Source of the DNA: an uncultured Eudoraea sp. | GTDB lineage: Bacteria > Bacteroidota > Bacteroidia > Flavobacteriales > Flavobacteriaceae | Direction: 5' to 3' | Assembly (NCBI RefSeq): GCF_947490415.1 | Contig: NZ_CANLGX010000003.1 | Location: 517,821 to 581,820, forward strand | DNA length: 64,000 bases | Shown here: positions 1-9,946 of the stretch, piece after piece | Layout of the letters: every line of letters starts with the position of its first letter | Numbering within the stretch: the first letter of the stretch is position 1 | Notes under the pieces: model-generated | Seen by the model: the letters and a program-made list of their open reading frames with translations, nothing else | Databases searched by the model: none | What the model was told of the DNA's origin: nothing | Position numbers and translations under genes: made by a program

Positions 1-32
1 TATTGCAGAATTTAGATGTAAAAGACTACCTA

Positions 33-64
33 TTGGTGTTTGAATTCAACATATCGTATCTTTG
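33..64 (+). promoter_or_regulatory. uvrA promoter, TTG / TAnnTTTG
   Basis: TATCTTTG at 57-64 matches the Bacteroidota -7 element TAnnTTTG, with a TTG -33-like triplet at 33-35 and a 21-bp spacer. It lies 17 bp before the ATG at 82. It also overlaps the upstream in-frame TTG at 40, which argues against that codon as the start. Confidence 0.6.
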
Positions 65-81
65 CGAACCTAACGGAAGAA

Positions 82-2862
82 ATGTCTGCAATAACCGAAG
101 TAAATCCAAAGGAAAACATCATAATCAAAGGGGCTAAACTGCATAATCTTAAAAATATCGATGTAGTTATACCCCGAAATAAATTAGTTGTAATTACCGG
201 GCTTTCGGGTTCAGGTAAATCCAGTCTGGCTTTTGATACCCTCTACGCTGAGGGACAGCGTCGTTATGTAGAAAGCCTTTCCTCATATGCCAGGCAATTC
301 CTTGGCAAATTAGATAAGCCTAAAGTGGATTACATTAGAGGTATTGCTCCGGCAATAGCCATTGAACAAAAGGTAAATTCCACTAATCCACGATCAACAG
401 TGGGTACAACGACGGAAATCTATGACTATTTGAAACTTCTCTATGCCAGAATTGGTAAGACCTATTCGCCAATTTCCGGTAATGAAGTTAAAAAGCATAA
501 CGTATCAGATGTAATTAATCATGTAAAATCTTTTGAAGAAGGCACCAAGCTTTTATTGTTGGCTCCCATTGTTATTTCGAAGGACAGAGATCCGGTAAAA
601 TCTTTACAATTGCTTTCCAAACAAGGTTATGCAAGGATAAAACATAAGGGTAAAGTCATCAGGATTGATGAATCGTTACAGGATATTGGTTATAATTTTG
701 AGTTGGTTGTAGATCGAATTATTAAGAAGGATGATGAGGATTTTCTTAATCGATTGGCCAATGCAGTGGATACTGCTTTTTTTGAAGGTAAAGGATACTG
801 TTTTATAGAAGAAATCGCTAATGGCACGGTGACTCAGTTTAGCAATAAGTTTGAACTGGACGGAATGGTTTTTATGGAACCTAACGCACATCTCTTCAGT
901 TTCAATAATCCTTACGGGGCTTGTCCGCAGTGTGAAGGTTATGGTGATGTTATTGGCATAGATGAAGATCTTGTAATACCTAATTCCGGGTTGTCTGTAT
1001 TTGAAAATGCGATATTTCCGTGGCGAGGCGAGAGCATGAGTTGGTATAAGGATCAATTAGTAAATTCTGCTTATAAGTTTGATTTTCCCATCCATAAGCC
1101 ATGGTATCAACTTAATGAGGAGCAAAAACTATTGGTCTGGCAAGGCAATGAGCATTTTATAGGAATAGATAAATTTTTCCGGCAATTAGAAGAAAAGAGT
1201 TATAAGATCCAAAATAGGGTAATGCTCTCCAGATATAGAGGTAAAACTAGATGCAACTCCTGCAAAGGGAAGCGCCTTAGAATGGAAACCAATTATATTA
1301 AGATTGATAAAAAATCTATTTCAGATCTTGTGGAATTATCAATTGAAAACTTAATCATATTTTTTGATACACTTTCATTAAGCGAACACGACCTTCAAAT
1401 CGCAAAAAGATTATTAGTAGAAATCAAAACCAGGCTAAGTTATTTGGATAAGGTCGGATTGAGCTATTTAACAATCAACAGAAAATCAAATACTCTTTCA
1501 GGTGGGGAAAGTCAGCGAATAAACCTGGCAACATCTCTTGGCAGTAGTTTGGTTGGATCCATGTATATCCTGGATGAACCTAGTATTGGCCTGCATCCGA
1601 AAGATACAGAAAATCTTATAATGGTTTTAAAATCTCTGAGAGATTTAGGTAATACTGTCATTGTTGTTGAGCATGATGAAGATATAATGCTTGCGGCAGA
1701 TGAAGTTATTGACATTGGTCCGGAAGCAGGCACCCATGGAGGCGAAGTAGTTGCGCACGGGCCAATGGAGGCAATCCTGAAATCGTCCTCACTTACGGCA
1801 GCATACCTGAATGGAACCATGGAAATTGAAATTCCCAAAAAACGCCGAACCTCTAATTACTTTATTGAAATTAAAGGAGCCAGGGAAAACAATTTAAAGA
1901 ATATTGATGTTACTTTCCCCCTTAATATGCTCACAGTAATAACTGGTGTTTCAGGAAGTGGGAAAAGCACATTGGTAAAAAAATTACTTTACCCAATTTT
2001 GCTTAAAGAAGTAGGTGGATATGGAGAAAAAGCAGGCCAATATACTGAAATGTCAGGTAAGTTTCAGTCTGTAAAAAACGTGGAATTTGTAGATCAAAAC
2101 CCAATTGGAAGATCCTCTCGCTCTAATCCGGTCACTTATATTAAAGCTTATGATGATATCAGGGCCTTGTTTGCCTCACAAAAATTGAGTAAACTCAGAG
2201 GTTATCAAGCCAAACACTTCTCCTTTAATGTAGATGGTGGCAGGTGTGATAAGTGCAAAGGAGAAGGTGAGATTACTGTAGAAATGCAGTTTATGGCTGA
2301 TGTTCATTTAGAATGCGATACTTGTGGCGGAAAGCGTTTTAAGAAAGAAGTGCTAGAGGTTAAATTCGAAAATGCGAATATTGATGATATATTGAATATG
2401 ACCATAGATGATGCCATTGTATTCTTTGAAACTCATGCACAAACTAAAATAGTTGGTAAATTACGACCATTGCAAGAGGTAGGTCTAGGATATGTTACCT
2501 TAGGCCAGTCTTCTTCTACTCTCTCGGGTGGAGAAGCGCAAAGGATTAAGCTGGCATCATTTCTTGTAAAAGGGACAACAAAAGAAAAGGCTTTGTTTAT
2601 TTTTGACGAACCTACCACCGGGCTTCACTTTCATGATATTAAAAAGCTTTTAAAATCTTTTGACGCTTTAATCGCCAGGGGCCATTCTATTATTGTGATA
2701 GAGCATAATATTGAATTTATCAAATGTGCAGATCACGTTATAGATCTTGGACCCGAAGGAGGGGCTAAAGGCGGTGAACTTATTGCTTCAGGTACCCCTG
2801 AAGAAATTGTATTGAAAACCAAATCTCATACAGGGCGGTACCTCCGTAAAAAATTACAATAG
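82..2862 (+). CDS. uvrA: UvrA, excinuclease ABC subunit A
   Basis: Damage-recognition ATPase of nucleotide excision repair; it loads UvrB on lesions. Two ABC modules are visible: Walker [10 protein letters not shown] near residue 40 and GVSGSGKST near residue 621, each followed later by an LSGGE signature. Zinc-binding CxxC pairs are present (CPQC, CNSC, CDKC and CDTC). The length, about 926 residues, is normal for UvrA. An in-frame TTG at 40 would add 14 residues, but a TAnnTTTG promoter covers that stretch, so I chose the ATG at 82. Bacteroidota often carry more than one UvrA, and I cannot tell from this copy alone whether it is the main one. Confidence 0.95.
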   Translation: MSAITEVNPKENIIIKGAKLHNLKNIDVVIPRNKLVVITGLSGSGKSSLAFDTLYAEGQRRYVESLSSYARQFLGKLDKPKVDYIRGIAPAIAIEQKVNSTNPRSTVGTTTEIYDYLKLLYARIGKTYSPISGNEVKKHNVSDVINHVKSFEEGTKLLLLAPIVISKDRDPVKSLQLLSKQGYARIKHKGKVIRIDESLQDIGYNFELVVDRIIKKDDEDFLNRLANAVDTAFFEGKGYCFIEEIANGTVTQFSNKFELDGMVFMEPNAHLFSFNNPYGACPQCEGYGDVIGIDEDLVIPNSGLSVFENAIFPWRGESMSWYKDQLVNSAYKFDFPIHKPWYQLNEEQKLLVWQGNEHFIGIDKFFRQLEEKSYKIQNRVMLSRYRGKTRCNSCKGKRLRMETNYIKIDKKSISDLVELSIENLIIFFDTLSLSEHDLQIAKRLLVEIKTRLSYLDKVGLSYLTINRKSNTLSGGESQRINLATSLGSSLVGSMYILDEPSIGLHPKDTENLIMVLKSLRDLGNTVIVVEHDEDIMLAADEVIDIGPEAGTHGGEVVAHGPMEAILKSSSLTAAYLNGTMEIEIPKKRRTSNYFIEIKGARENNLKNIDVTFPLNMLTVITGVSGSGKSTLVKKLLYPILLKEVGGYGEKAGQYTEMSGKFQSVKNVEFVDQNPIGRSSRSNPVTYIKAYDDIRALFASQKLSKLRGYQAKHFSFNVDGGRCDKCKGEGEITVEMQFMADVHLECDTCGGKRFKKEVLEVKFENANIDDILNMTIDDAIVFFETHAQTKIVGKLRPLQEVGLGYVTLGQSSSTLSGGEAQRIKLASFLVKGTTKEKALFIFDEPTTGLHFHDIKKLLKSFDALIARGHSIIVIEHNIEFIKCADHVIDLGPEGGAKGGELIASGTPEEIVLKTKSHTGRYLRKKLQ

Positions 2863-3046
2863 TACCAATTAGAAATAGCTTCACTCCCTCTCAAACAAAT
2901 AAGGTATAGTTGAATTCTTTAGCTATAATAATTTTTAATTAACTGATTTACAGTATTATATATCGATATTAATATTTCTGGCACGTTGTTTGGTACTAGT
3001 TGTGTGAATGTAAATAGTTGCATTCGGAAATTTAAAACCTTATATC

Positions 3047-4267
3047 ATGAGAAATTTAATATTCATTTTTACGGCTCTTCTTTTAGGTACTGCGGGTACC
3101 ATGGCAGCCACAGTGGAAGATAAGGTTGCAATACGCAATGCTTATAAATACAACAATTCTTTCATCTTTGTTGAAAATGGCATTACGTTTTCCGTTTATC
3201 CTGATGGAGAATTCGATTTCTATATAGACAACCGTGTTAATGTAGGAGCAAATGTGAATTTCGGAAGTACCAACATTACATTCAATTCGGGTTATGATTA
3301 TAATCCATATGTTCAATATGATGATTATGGTGCAGTTATTCAAGTTCAAAATGTACCCGTCTTTTACGACTACTATGGTCGTGTTAACCAAATTGGTGGT
3401 GTTGATGTATGGTACCGTAATGGACGAGTGAGGAGAGTTGGTGGAATGTATGTGTATTATAATAACAGAGGGTATTATAGTCATTACACAGGATATGTTA
3501 ACGTATATAACCAATATTATACATACAGGCCCTATTATAATTATTTTGTAAGACCTGCAGCTGGTTACTGCCTGGTATACAATAGCCCATACAGAAGATA
3601 TTACAACCCTGTGCGCTATACTTATTACAGACCCTATCAATATAATCATAGGAGAGCCTATGCCAATGTGGGCCATCATTATGATCATGGTAAAAATTAC
3701 AATAGGCGCAGCAAGGTATACAGGAATGATAATCGTGTAGTTGCTAGAGATAATAGTTCGCGAAGAGGCAGATACGGGACTAGCAGTTCAGTAAGAAATA
3801 CGACAGCAGTAGCGCAAAGAGGAAATAATACCAGTACCAAAAGGTCAATAAACAGTACGACTGTAAACAGATCTAATAGAACAGCTGCTAATAGTACAAA
3901 GAGGACTATTGCCAATACTGGTAGAAATACTGAAAGTAATGCTGTTAGAAATGGAACTAAAGGATCTATGCAGTATACATCAGGTAGAACTGTAACAAAA
4001 AAGGAGGTTGGGGTAACTCCAAGAAGTAAAACAGTTCAGCGCAGCAGCAGTAGTAATTATAAAAGACCGGAAAGAGCTGCATCAAAAAGCCAGACTTTTA
4101 GTACTAGGAATTCAACAAAACGCACAGTTGCTTCTAATCCTTCGGGCAGAAGTTCTGGAAGTAAAACAATTAAGAAGACAAGCACTGCTCATAAAACAGT
4201 AAGCAGAAGTCCTTCCAGGAGTTCCGGAAAAAGTAATAGTGCACGAAGCAGAAGTACAAAAATATAG
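3047..4267 (+). CDS. secreted Tyr/Asn-rich protein with basic Ser/Thr/Arg tail
   Basis: Function unknown. A signal peptide is clear (MRNLIFIFTALLLGTAGTMA, cleavage after AMA or TMA). Residues about 30-90 look like a small beta-rich domain. Residues about 90-205 are very rich in Tyr, Asn and Arg (YYNNRGYYSH-like runs). Residues about 205-406 are low-complexity Ser, Thr, Arg, Lys and Asn with many SRS, NRS and TKR motifs, so disordered and strongly positive. I see no known catalytic motif and no type IX sorting domain. The gene stands alone and is followed by a strong terminator. An envelope or matrix protein that binds polyanions is possible, but that is inference from composition only. Confidence 0.8.
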   Translation: MRNLIFIFTALLLGTAGTMAATVEDKVAIRNAYKYNNSFIFVENGITFSVYPDGEFDFYIDNRVNVGANVNFGSTNITFNSGYDYNPYVQYDDYGAVIQVQNVPVFYDYYGRVNQIGGVDVWYRNGRVRRVGGMYVYYNNRGYYSHYTGYVNVYNQYYTYRPYYNYFVRPAAGYCLVYNSPYRRYYNPVRYTYYRPYQYNHRRAYANVGHHYDHGKNYNRRSKVYRNDNRVVARDNSSRRGRYGTSSSVRNTTAVAQRGNNTSTKRSINSTTVNRSNRTAANSTKRTIANTGRNTESNAVRNGTKGSMQYTSGRTVTKKEVGVTPRSKTVQRSSSSNYKRPERAASKSQTFSTRNSTKRTVASNPSGRSSGSKTIKKTSTAHKTVSRSPSRSSGKSNSARSRSTKI

Positions 4268-4299
4268 TAAATATAGTTTTAGGTTGGTTAGTTGTTTAA

Positions 4300-4332
4300 C
4301 CCCGCAGTGGATAAGTCCCTGCGGGGTTTTTT
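4300..4332 (+). terminator. Rho-independent terminator
   Basis: Perfect 8-bp stem CCCCGCAG / CTGCGGGG (4300-4307 and 4319-4326) with an 11-nt loop, followed by six T. It lies 32 bp after the stop of the Tyr-rich secreted protein gene. Confidence 0.9.
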
Positions 4333-4396
4333 GTTGGAAACACATCCGGATCTGTTTAAATACTTAAAATGTAAACTTCCTTTAATAAATAAAAGC

Positions 4397-5860
4397 TTAT
4401 TTTCTGTTCCTGCTTAAAAATCTTGAAAAAACCCCGAAAACATCTTCTGATATTTTAAAGCGGTACAAAAGACCAACATATACAGCTATAATTAGTATAC
4501 TTTTCACAACAATGTTGACTAAAGGATGGAAAGGAAGTTCCACGAAAAAGAAAATAGATACCATCAAAACCAAAAGGCCCGCAATTTTAGCTGTTTCATT
4601 GGTAAAGGGCATTATATTAAATTTTCGTTTAACATATATCAGTTTAATTATATTGTACAAACAGATGGCTATGAATGTTGCAAAAGCCGCCCCGTTCAAT
4701 CCGTATACGGGAATAAGGAGCCAATTGAAAAGTATGGTAAAGACTGCCAGAAGAACACCCATAAACAACAAAGCCCTGTAATAATCTGAATTAAAGAGTA
4801 TAGCATTATTGTTACCAATCAAAGCGTCAAAAAGTTTGGTGAATCCAATTAATAAAACAATAATATATCCTCCGCGATATGCCATTGGCAGCATAGAATA
4901 AAGATCATTAAGATTGAGCAGGATCAGAATAAAAATAAGGCCGGATACAATGAACAGGGTTAAAGAACTTTTTTGATACAGTCTTTTCAGCTCAACTATA
5001 TCTTTCCTGTTCAGTATTTCAGCGGTCATTGGGTAGGTAATCTGGTGCATGGCTCTTGCCGGTACAGCAATCACAGTGGCAATAAAAATAGCTACGGTAT
5101 AATATGCGACATTTTGAATAGCAATAAACTGATTTATCATAAAACGATCTATCTCCAAAAGGATTACTGCGGTAGATCCGCCCAGAATGATCAGAATACT
5201 GTAATTTATGATAGAATTAGTGTTCTTTGGCCAATTAAACTGCAGTTTTGGTCTTCTTAGACTATAAGCATATAGTTTCATTAACAGAGTTCTTAAAAGG
5301 TAAAGACCCACTAATGCTTTTAAAAAAAAAGCTACACTTATAAACTCCATATATAAAAGGATTAGGAGTAAGCTGACCCCTACTCTAACGAACACCTCTT
5401 TCATGAAATTCCCAAAAACCGATTTCATTTGGACTTTGGACCAGGCATAAAATATTTCAAAATATGCCATAGCAATTCCTATTAAGAAAATGTACCAGAC
5501 ATAATCTTTTACAATAACATTCTTCCTAGCCAGGAAATCACCTATTACTTCATTTGCAAAGTAACTTACCCCTAAAAGGGGAATGATAATAAGCAACGGA
5601 AGGAACACCATTAGGGTGAGAAAACCATCAACCGATTTTGAATCACTAAAATTACTGTAATATTTTACGAGAGTATTGGGCACACCAAACGCCATAAATG
5701 GCATTAGAATAGCCGATGAGGAAAGAATTACTCCTACCAGGCCATAATACTCATCTGTGAGAAAACGGGTGTAAAGGAAAAGTGTATTGATGGCTCCTAT
5801 CGCAAATCCAAGATAAGTGATAGTAGTATTCTTTAATGATTGTTTAAAAATTATTCCCAT
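4397..5860 (-). CDS. oligosaccharide flippase-like membrane protein (Wzx/MATE family)
   Basis: A 487-residue polytopic membrane protein with about 12-14 hydrophobic segments and few charged loops, typical of the polysaccharide-biosynthesis / Wzx-like transporters that flip lipid-linked glycans across the inner membrane. The start region (MGIIFKQSLKNTTITYLG) matches the usual N-terminus of these proteins. Its ATG overlaps the stop of the upstream glycosyltransferase by one base (TAATG), so translation is probably coupled. It is the last gene of the DUF4834 - YfhO - glycosyltransferase - flippase operon. The family is clear; the substrate is unknown. Confidence 0.85.
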   Translation of the reverse strand: MGIIFKQSLKNTTITYLGFAIGAINTLFLYTRFLTDEYYGLVGVILSSSAILMPFMAFGVPNTLVKYYSNFSDSKSVDGFLTLMVFLPLLIIIPLLGVSYFANEVIGDFLARKNVIVKDYVWYIFLIGIAMAYFEIFYAWSKVQMKSVFGNFMKEVFVRVGVSLLLILLYMEFISVAFFLKALVGLYLLRTLLMKLYAYSLRRPKLQFNWPKNTNSIINYSILIILGGSTAVILLEIDRFMINQFIAIQNVAYYTVAIFIATVIAVPARAMHQITYPMTAEILNRKDIVELKRLYQKSSLTLFIVSGLIFILILLNLNDLYSMLPMAYRGGYIIVLLIGFTKLFDALIGNNNAILFNSDYYRALLFMGVLLAVFTILFNWLLIPVYGLNGAAFATFIAICLYNIIKLIYVKRKFNIMPFTNETAKIAGLLVLMVSIFFFVELPFHPLVNIVVKSILIIAVYVGLLYRFKISEDVFGVFSRFLSRNRK

Positions 5861-7137
5861 TACAACAGTTCAGCCAGCTTTGCGGTAAGCGTTCTTCTGT
5901 TATATTCTTTAATATTTACTGAAGATACCATTAAATTGCCTTGCTGATAAAGATGAAACCATTTTAAAATTACAGCTTTAAGGTCTGATAAAGAATTGTA
6001 ATTACAAACAAAACCCGAATTTGTGCTTTTTACAATTTCTCCGCCTTCCCAATCTTCAGGCCCTATGGCCAGGATTGGCCTTTTTGCTGCAAGGTATTCA
6101 AAAAGTTTTCCCGGAATAATACCTCGTGTATGTGGTGAATCAATCTCGGCTAAAAGTAATAACTGAGATCTCCTCTGATAATTCACTGCTTCCTCATGGG
6201 TGACATAGTCTTTAAGCATTGTATAAAACTTTAGCCCATTATCATTTATGCAATTTAAAACATCCTGGCCTACCACCCCAATTAGATTTAATTGAAAGGC
6301 ATTCTTAAAAGCCTCATTTTCACTAATGATCTCGGACAGTACTTTCCAAAGGTTTTCAGGATTTCTTCCAGTAAGCAGTGAACCAATGTGCGAAAGTGTA
6401 AACTTTTTATCCAAGGCACTTAAGGGCAGGTCACTTTCTGGAATATCATAACCATTGGTAATTACATAGACTGGCTTCGTAGTAATTGATTCAAATTCAA
6501 CTTTAGTGGTATTACTGGTAACCAAAAGTTTATCGCAACCATTTGCAACTTTCTTTTCCAATTCACGATGTTTCCTTTCTGAAGCTTTTGTAAGCCTTAG
6601 TTTACTGTGGTAGCCTATAGAGGTCCATGGATCCCTAAAGTCCGCGAGCCATTTAACATCCAGATTTTTTTTTAATTCCAAACCAATTAAATGAAGACTA
6701 TGAGGGGGACCGGTTGTAATTATAGTATCTATTTGTTCTTTTTTAATTATATCCGTTAAAAACCGCACTGAAGGCCTAACCCAGTACTTTCGAGCATCCG
6801 GAATGAACATATTGCCCCTTATCCACAGTAAAATGTTTTCTAAAAATGAAGGATTATCATCACTTATAACCCCGGAACTTATTTGCTTGGTTTTGGTTTT
6901 ACTTAAAAATCCGGCATATGAATAAGGTTCGAAGATTTCATTTTTATAAACAGTAACATTTTTAGGAATTTCCTTAATAAGACTGCTATCGGTAATAGGA
7001 TAATTCGGATTTTTAGGAATATAAATGACAGGATGTATGTCAAATTCAGGTAAATACTTTACAAATTTTAACCATCGCTGAACCCCGGGACCCCCGGCAG
7101 GAGGCCAATAATAGCTAATGATAAGGACCTTATGCAT
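5860..7137 (-). CDS. GT4-type glycosyltransferase
   Basis: A 425-residue GT-B fold glycosyltransferase. The N-terminus (SYYWPPAGGPGVQRWLKF) is the glycine-rich first strand-loop common to flavobacterial GT4 enzymes. The C-terminal half has the nucleotide-sugar site (PGKLFEYLAAKRPILAIG, including the conserved acidic position). No signal peptide or membrane span is seen, so it is cytosolic or peripheral. It is coupled by TAATG overlaps to the YfhO gene before it and the flippase gene after it, so the three probably act on one surface glycan. Donor and acceptor cannot be read from the sequence. Confidence 0.88.
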   Translation of the reverse strand: MHKVLIISYYWPPAGGPGVQRWLKFVKYLPEFDIHPVIYIPKNPNYPITDSSLIKEIPKNVTVYKNEIFEPYSYAGFLSKTKTKQISSGVISDDNPSFLENILLWIRGNMFIPDARKYWVRPSVRFLTDIIKKEQIDTIITTGPPHSLHLIGLELKKNLDVKWLADFRDPWTSIGYHSKLRLTKASERKHRELEKKVANGCDKLLVTSNTTKVEFESITTKPVYVITNGYDIPESDLPLSALDKKFTLSHIGSLLTGRNPENLWKVLSEIISENEAFKNAFQLNLIGVVGQDVLNCINDNGLKFYTMLKDYVTHEEAVNYQRRSQLLLLAEIDSPHTRGIIPGKLFEYLAAKRPILAIGPEDWEGGEIVKSTNSGFVCNYNSLSDLKAVILKWFHLYQQGNLMVSSVNIKEYNRRTLTAKLAELL

Positions 7138-9572
7138 TATCCCTCCTTCTTTTTTCGCAAACGAAATATTGAAAATAGGCCTCCCCCTAAAAACATCAGA
7201 ATCATTAAAATGGAACTTGCTAAGGTGATTTTTCCACCAGTTTCAATCACTTTAGGTTCAAACTTGAACTCCACTGTATGATTACCTTTTGGAATATTTA
7301 ATGCTCTTAAAACGTAATTGACCTTAAAATGATCTACCAATTTACCATCAATATAAGCCTTCCAATCCCCGGGATAGTACATTTCTGAAAATACCGCAAG
7401 TCCGTTATTTGAATTGTTAGTGATATAAGTTAAATGATTAGGCTTATATTCCTTTAAGTTAATGTACGCCAAAGAGTCTTTTGGAAAATTAAATTGGTCT
7501 ATTTGAGCAAAATCAGAGGCGTTTACAACAGCTTCATTAAGAACATCCAAACTATCCAGTGCCTTAATTTCTTCATCGGCACTTTGTACCTCAATAAGTC
7601 TGCTAATAAACCAGGCATTACCATTGACTTCAGAATTTGTAATTGCATAACTCCTACCTTCGTCATCTTGCTGAACAATATACTTTACGTTAAGCATATT
7701 TAGGACTCGCAAATTATTTCTATAAATATGGAAATCAAATAAATCCTGCATCCCTGCGGGTTTTGCAGCATGATAGCCTCCAATGGACTGATGAAAATAG
7801 GACGTCCTGGCGCCGTTAAGTCCTTCTGAAGGGTCATAAACCCTGAATACTCCGGTGTCTTCGGCAATTTGCTTGTCCATAGGCAATTGCTGAAATGGTT
7901 GATTCATTCTTTTTTGCCTGTCAAAATCCTTCTTATTCACATATCTAAGATCAACACCTACGAGGTCAAAAACCACTAACACGGAAAGCGTCAAAATCAC
8001 CACATTTTTCTTAAGTCGCTCTTTAAGGTAAAGCCATATCGCGAGACCGGCTAACAGCACATATATTAAAGATCGTATGGTGTCATTAACATAGACAGCC
8101 TCCCTGTCCCGTTTTATCATTGTCATAACCTCATTACCAAAATATTTCTGATAGGTGTTATCATTTAGACCTGTAAAATCAAAAACACTTTTAATTAAAA
8201 ATAAGGTGATACCGAGTCCAATAACAATAAAGAAACTGGTTTTTAAAGCCGTAAGTTTTTTACTCTTTGCTATCGAGGGCTTAAATACTTGAACTAATAC
8301 CATAACCGCCAGAATAGGCACACAGAGTTCTAATAGTACCTGAATGGAAGAAACCGCCCTGAATTTGTTATAAAGTGGAAAATAGTCAATCATAAAATCC
8401 GTAAGCAGACCAAAGTTCTTTCCCCAGGATAAAAAGAGTGAAAGTAACGTTCCCCCTAATAACCACCATTTTAAACGTCCTTTTACCAAAAACAGCCCCA
8501 GGACAAAAAGAAAAATCATAATTGCCCCTATATATGCTGGAGCTGCCACCCCCGGTTGATTTCCCCAATACAATGGAAGAGCACTACTGAATTCCAGGGC
8601 CTTTGTTCTGGGCAATCCTTGTTCTGTAAGATATTCATAAGCCTTTGAATTGGCGCCGAGGTCTTCATTATTGCTGCCTCCAAAAAGTCTCGGGACAAAT
8701 AAGTTTAAGGATTCAACTATTCCATAGCTGTATTGGGTTATGTATTCCTTATCCAGCCCCTCTAAAGTTTCTCTGGAGGTCCCGTCGGGATTTATCGTAA
8801 GTGCTGACTTCCCACGTGTACTCCAATCCGCGTATTCCTTTGTAGCCATAATAGAAGTAGCATTAGCGGCAACGCCCAAAACTACAGCTCCAATAAGCAG
8901 TCCAACAGAAATAAAAAAGTGTTTTAGTTTCTTTTTTTTAACCGTATCAACCAAATATGCAATTCCGAGTACAAGTACAAGCAACATAAAATAATAGGTC
9001 ATCTGGAAATGATTTGCCCCTATTTCCAATGCCATAGCGATTGAGGTAAGAATAAAACCCCAGAGGTACTTTTTTCTAAAAGTAAGGACAATACCACCTA
9101 ATAGCATTGGCAAATACCCTATAGCATGGGCCTTCGCGTTGTGCCCAACCCCCAGAATAATAATAAGGTAGGTAGAAAAACCAAAAGCCAGCGCACCAAA
9201 GATTGCTAATCGATAATCCACTTTTAAGCAGCATAGTAAAATATAAAATCCGACAAAATACAGGAATAAATAATCTGCAGGGCGAGGTAGAAATCGAATA
9301 GTCCTATCAAGTTTTCTAACATAATCATGAGGATAATAAGCTCCTAACTGATATGTTGGCATACCCCCAAAAGCACTATTGGTCCAATAGGGTTCCTCCT
9401 GAGTGTTTTTTCTGAAATCATTTTGCTCCTTAGCCATTCCGGTATATTGGATAATATCGGATTGGATGATAGTTTTGCCCTGAAGTACGGGATAGAAGTA
9501 TGCCAATGAGGCAACAATAAAAAAAACAAGCGCAAAAAAATGTATAAATAAAGCCTTCGTACCTCTATTCAT
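7137..9572 (-). CDS. YfhO family membrane protein (GT-C-like)
   Basis: An 811-residue membrane protein with a signal-anchor start, about 12 membrane spans, a large periplasmic C-terminal region and a final membrane span before a basic tail (RLRKKKEG). The order of segments and the GDWKAYIDGK-type motif near residue 735 are typical of YfhO proteins, which in Gram-positive bacteria take part in glycosylation of surface polymers from lipid-linked sugars. The stop overlaps the start of the glycosyltransferase gene by one base. Linked to a glycosyltransferase and a flippase, it probably transfers a sugar outside the inner membrane; the acceptor is unknown. Confidence 0.85.
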   Translation of the reverse strand: MNRGTKALFIHFFALVFFIVASLAYFYPVLQGKTIIQSDIIQYTGMAKEQNDFRKNTQEEPYWTNSAFGGMPTYQLGAYYPHDYVRKLDRTIRFLPRPADYLFLYFVGFYILLCCLKVDYRLAIFGALAFGFSTYLIIILGVGHNAKAHAIGYLPMLLGGIVLTFRKKYLWGFILTSIAMALEIGANHFQMTYYFMLLVLVLGIAYLVDTVKKKKLKHFFISVGLLIGAVVLGVAANATSIMATKEYADWSTRGKSALTINPDGTSRETLEGLDKEYITQYSYGIVESLNLFVPRLFGGSNNEDLGANSKAYEYLTEQGLPRTKALEFSSALPLYWGNQPGVAAPAYIGAIMIFLFVLGLFLVKGRLKWWLLGGTLLSLFLSWGKNFGLLTDFMIDYFPLYNKFRAVSSIQVLLELCVPILAVMVLVQVFKPSIAKSKKLTALKTSFFIVIGLGITLFLIKSVFDFTGLNDNTYQKYFGNEVMTMIKRDREAVYVNDTIRSLIYVLLAGLAIWLYLKERLKKNVVILTLSVLVVFDLVGVDLRYVNKKDFDRQKRMNQPFQQLPMDKQIAEDTGVFRVYDPSEGLNGARTSYFHQSIGGYHAAKPAGMQDLFDFHIYRNNLRVLNMLNVKYIVQQDDEGRSYAITNSEVNGNAWFISRLIEVQSADEEIKALDSLDVLNEAVVNASDFAQIDQFNFPKDSLAYINLKEYKPNHLTYITNNSNNGLAVFSEMYYPGDWKAYIDGKLVDHFKVNYVLRALNIPKGNHTVEFKFEPKVIETGGKITLASSILMILMFLGGGLFSIFRLRKKKEG

Positions 9573-9593
9573 TGGTTGCTTTAGTGGTAATGG

Positions 9594-9860
9594 TTATTCA
9601 ATTTCTTCAAAATCTATAAACTCGCCTAATTGTTCGGAATTCTTATTCTTTTGAACTGTTTTTTTCTCGATACTAATCTCGCCTTCATTAGTCTTATCCT
9701 CTTGATTTTGATATCCTTGAAATTGATCAAATTTATCTTTAAAGTGCTTCTCTGTCCTTCGTGCAGCATAGCCAACTATTCTCGGCCCAAACCATTTAGC
9801 AAATAATTTGAGCATATAGTATACCAGAAGAATTATTAAAATCGTTCTTAAAAAACCCAT
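9594..9860 (-). CDS. DUF4834 family small membrane protein
   Basis: An 88-residue protein with one N-terminal membrane segment (LRTILIILLVYYMLKLFAKW) and a charged cytosolic tail ending FIDFEEIE. It matches my memory of the DUF4834 family, common in flavobacteria and of unknown function. It lies 21 bp before the YfhO gene and has its own TAnnTTTG promoter, so it is probably the first gene of this envelope operon. Confidence 0.8.
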   Translation of the reverse strand: MGFLRTILIILLVYYMLKLFAKWFGPRIVGYAARRTEKHFKDKFDQFQGYQNQEDKTNEGEISIEKKTVQKNKNSEQLGEFIDFEEIE

Positions 9861-9880
9861 AATGTCTGTATTCTATATAT

Positions 9881-9888
9881 CAAAAATA
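9881..9888 (-). promoter_or_regulatory. -7 element TATTTTTG
   Basis: On the minus strand TATTTTTG matches TAnnTTTG and lies 20 bp before the ATG of the DUF4834 gene. It probably drives the four-gene operon. No clear -33 TTTG is seen at the best spacing. Confidence 0.5.
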
Positions 9889-9946
9889 CAATTCCAACGT
9901 TGTATTAACATTACAAAATTCATAAAATAATAATAAAATATACCTG

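Noticed and set aside
2985-3022. GTTGT repeats upstream of the Tyr-rich protein gene as another LytTR-type module
   Set aside because: The repeats are 14 and 18 bp apart, not 21, and no TAnnTTTG box lies at the 29-bp position.
3083-3688. 201-codon minus-strand open frame opposite the Tyr-rich protein gene
   Set aside because: It is Ile/Val-rich because Tyr and Asn codons on the plus strand read as Ile and Val on the other strand; no signal, motif or promoter. A shadow.
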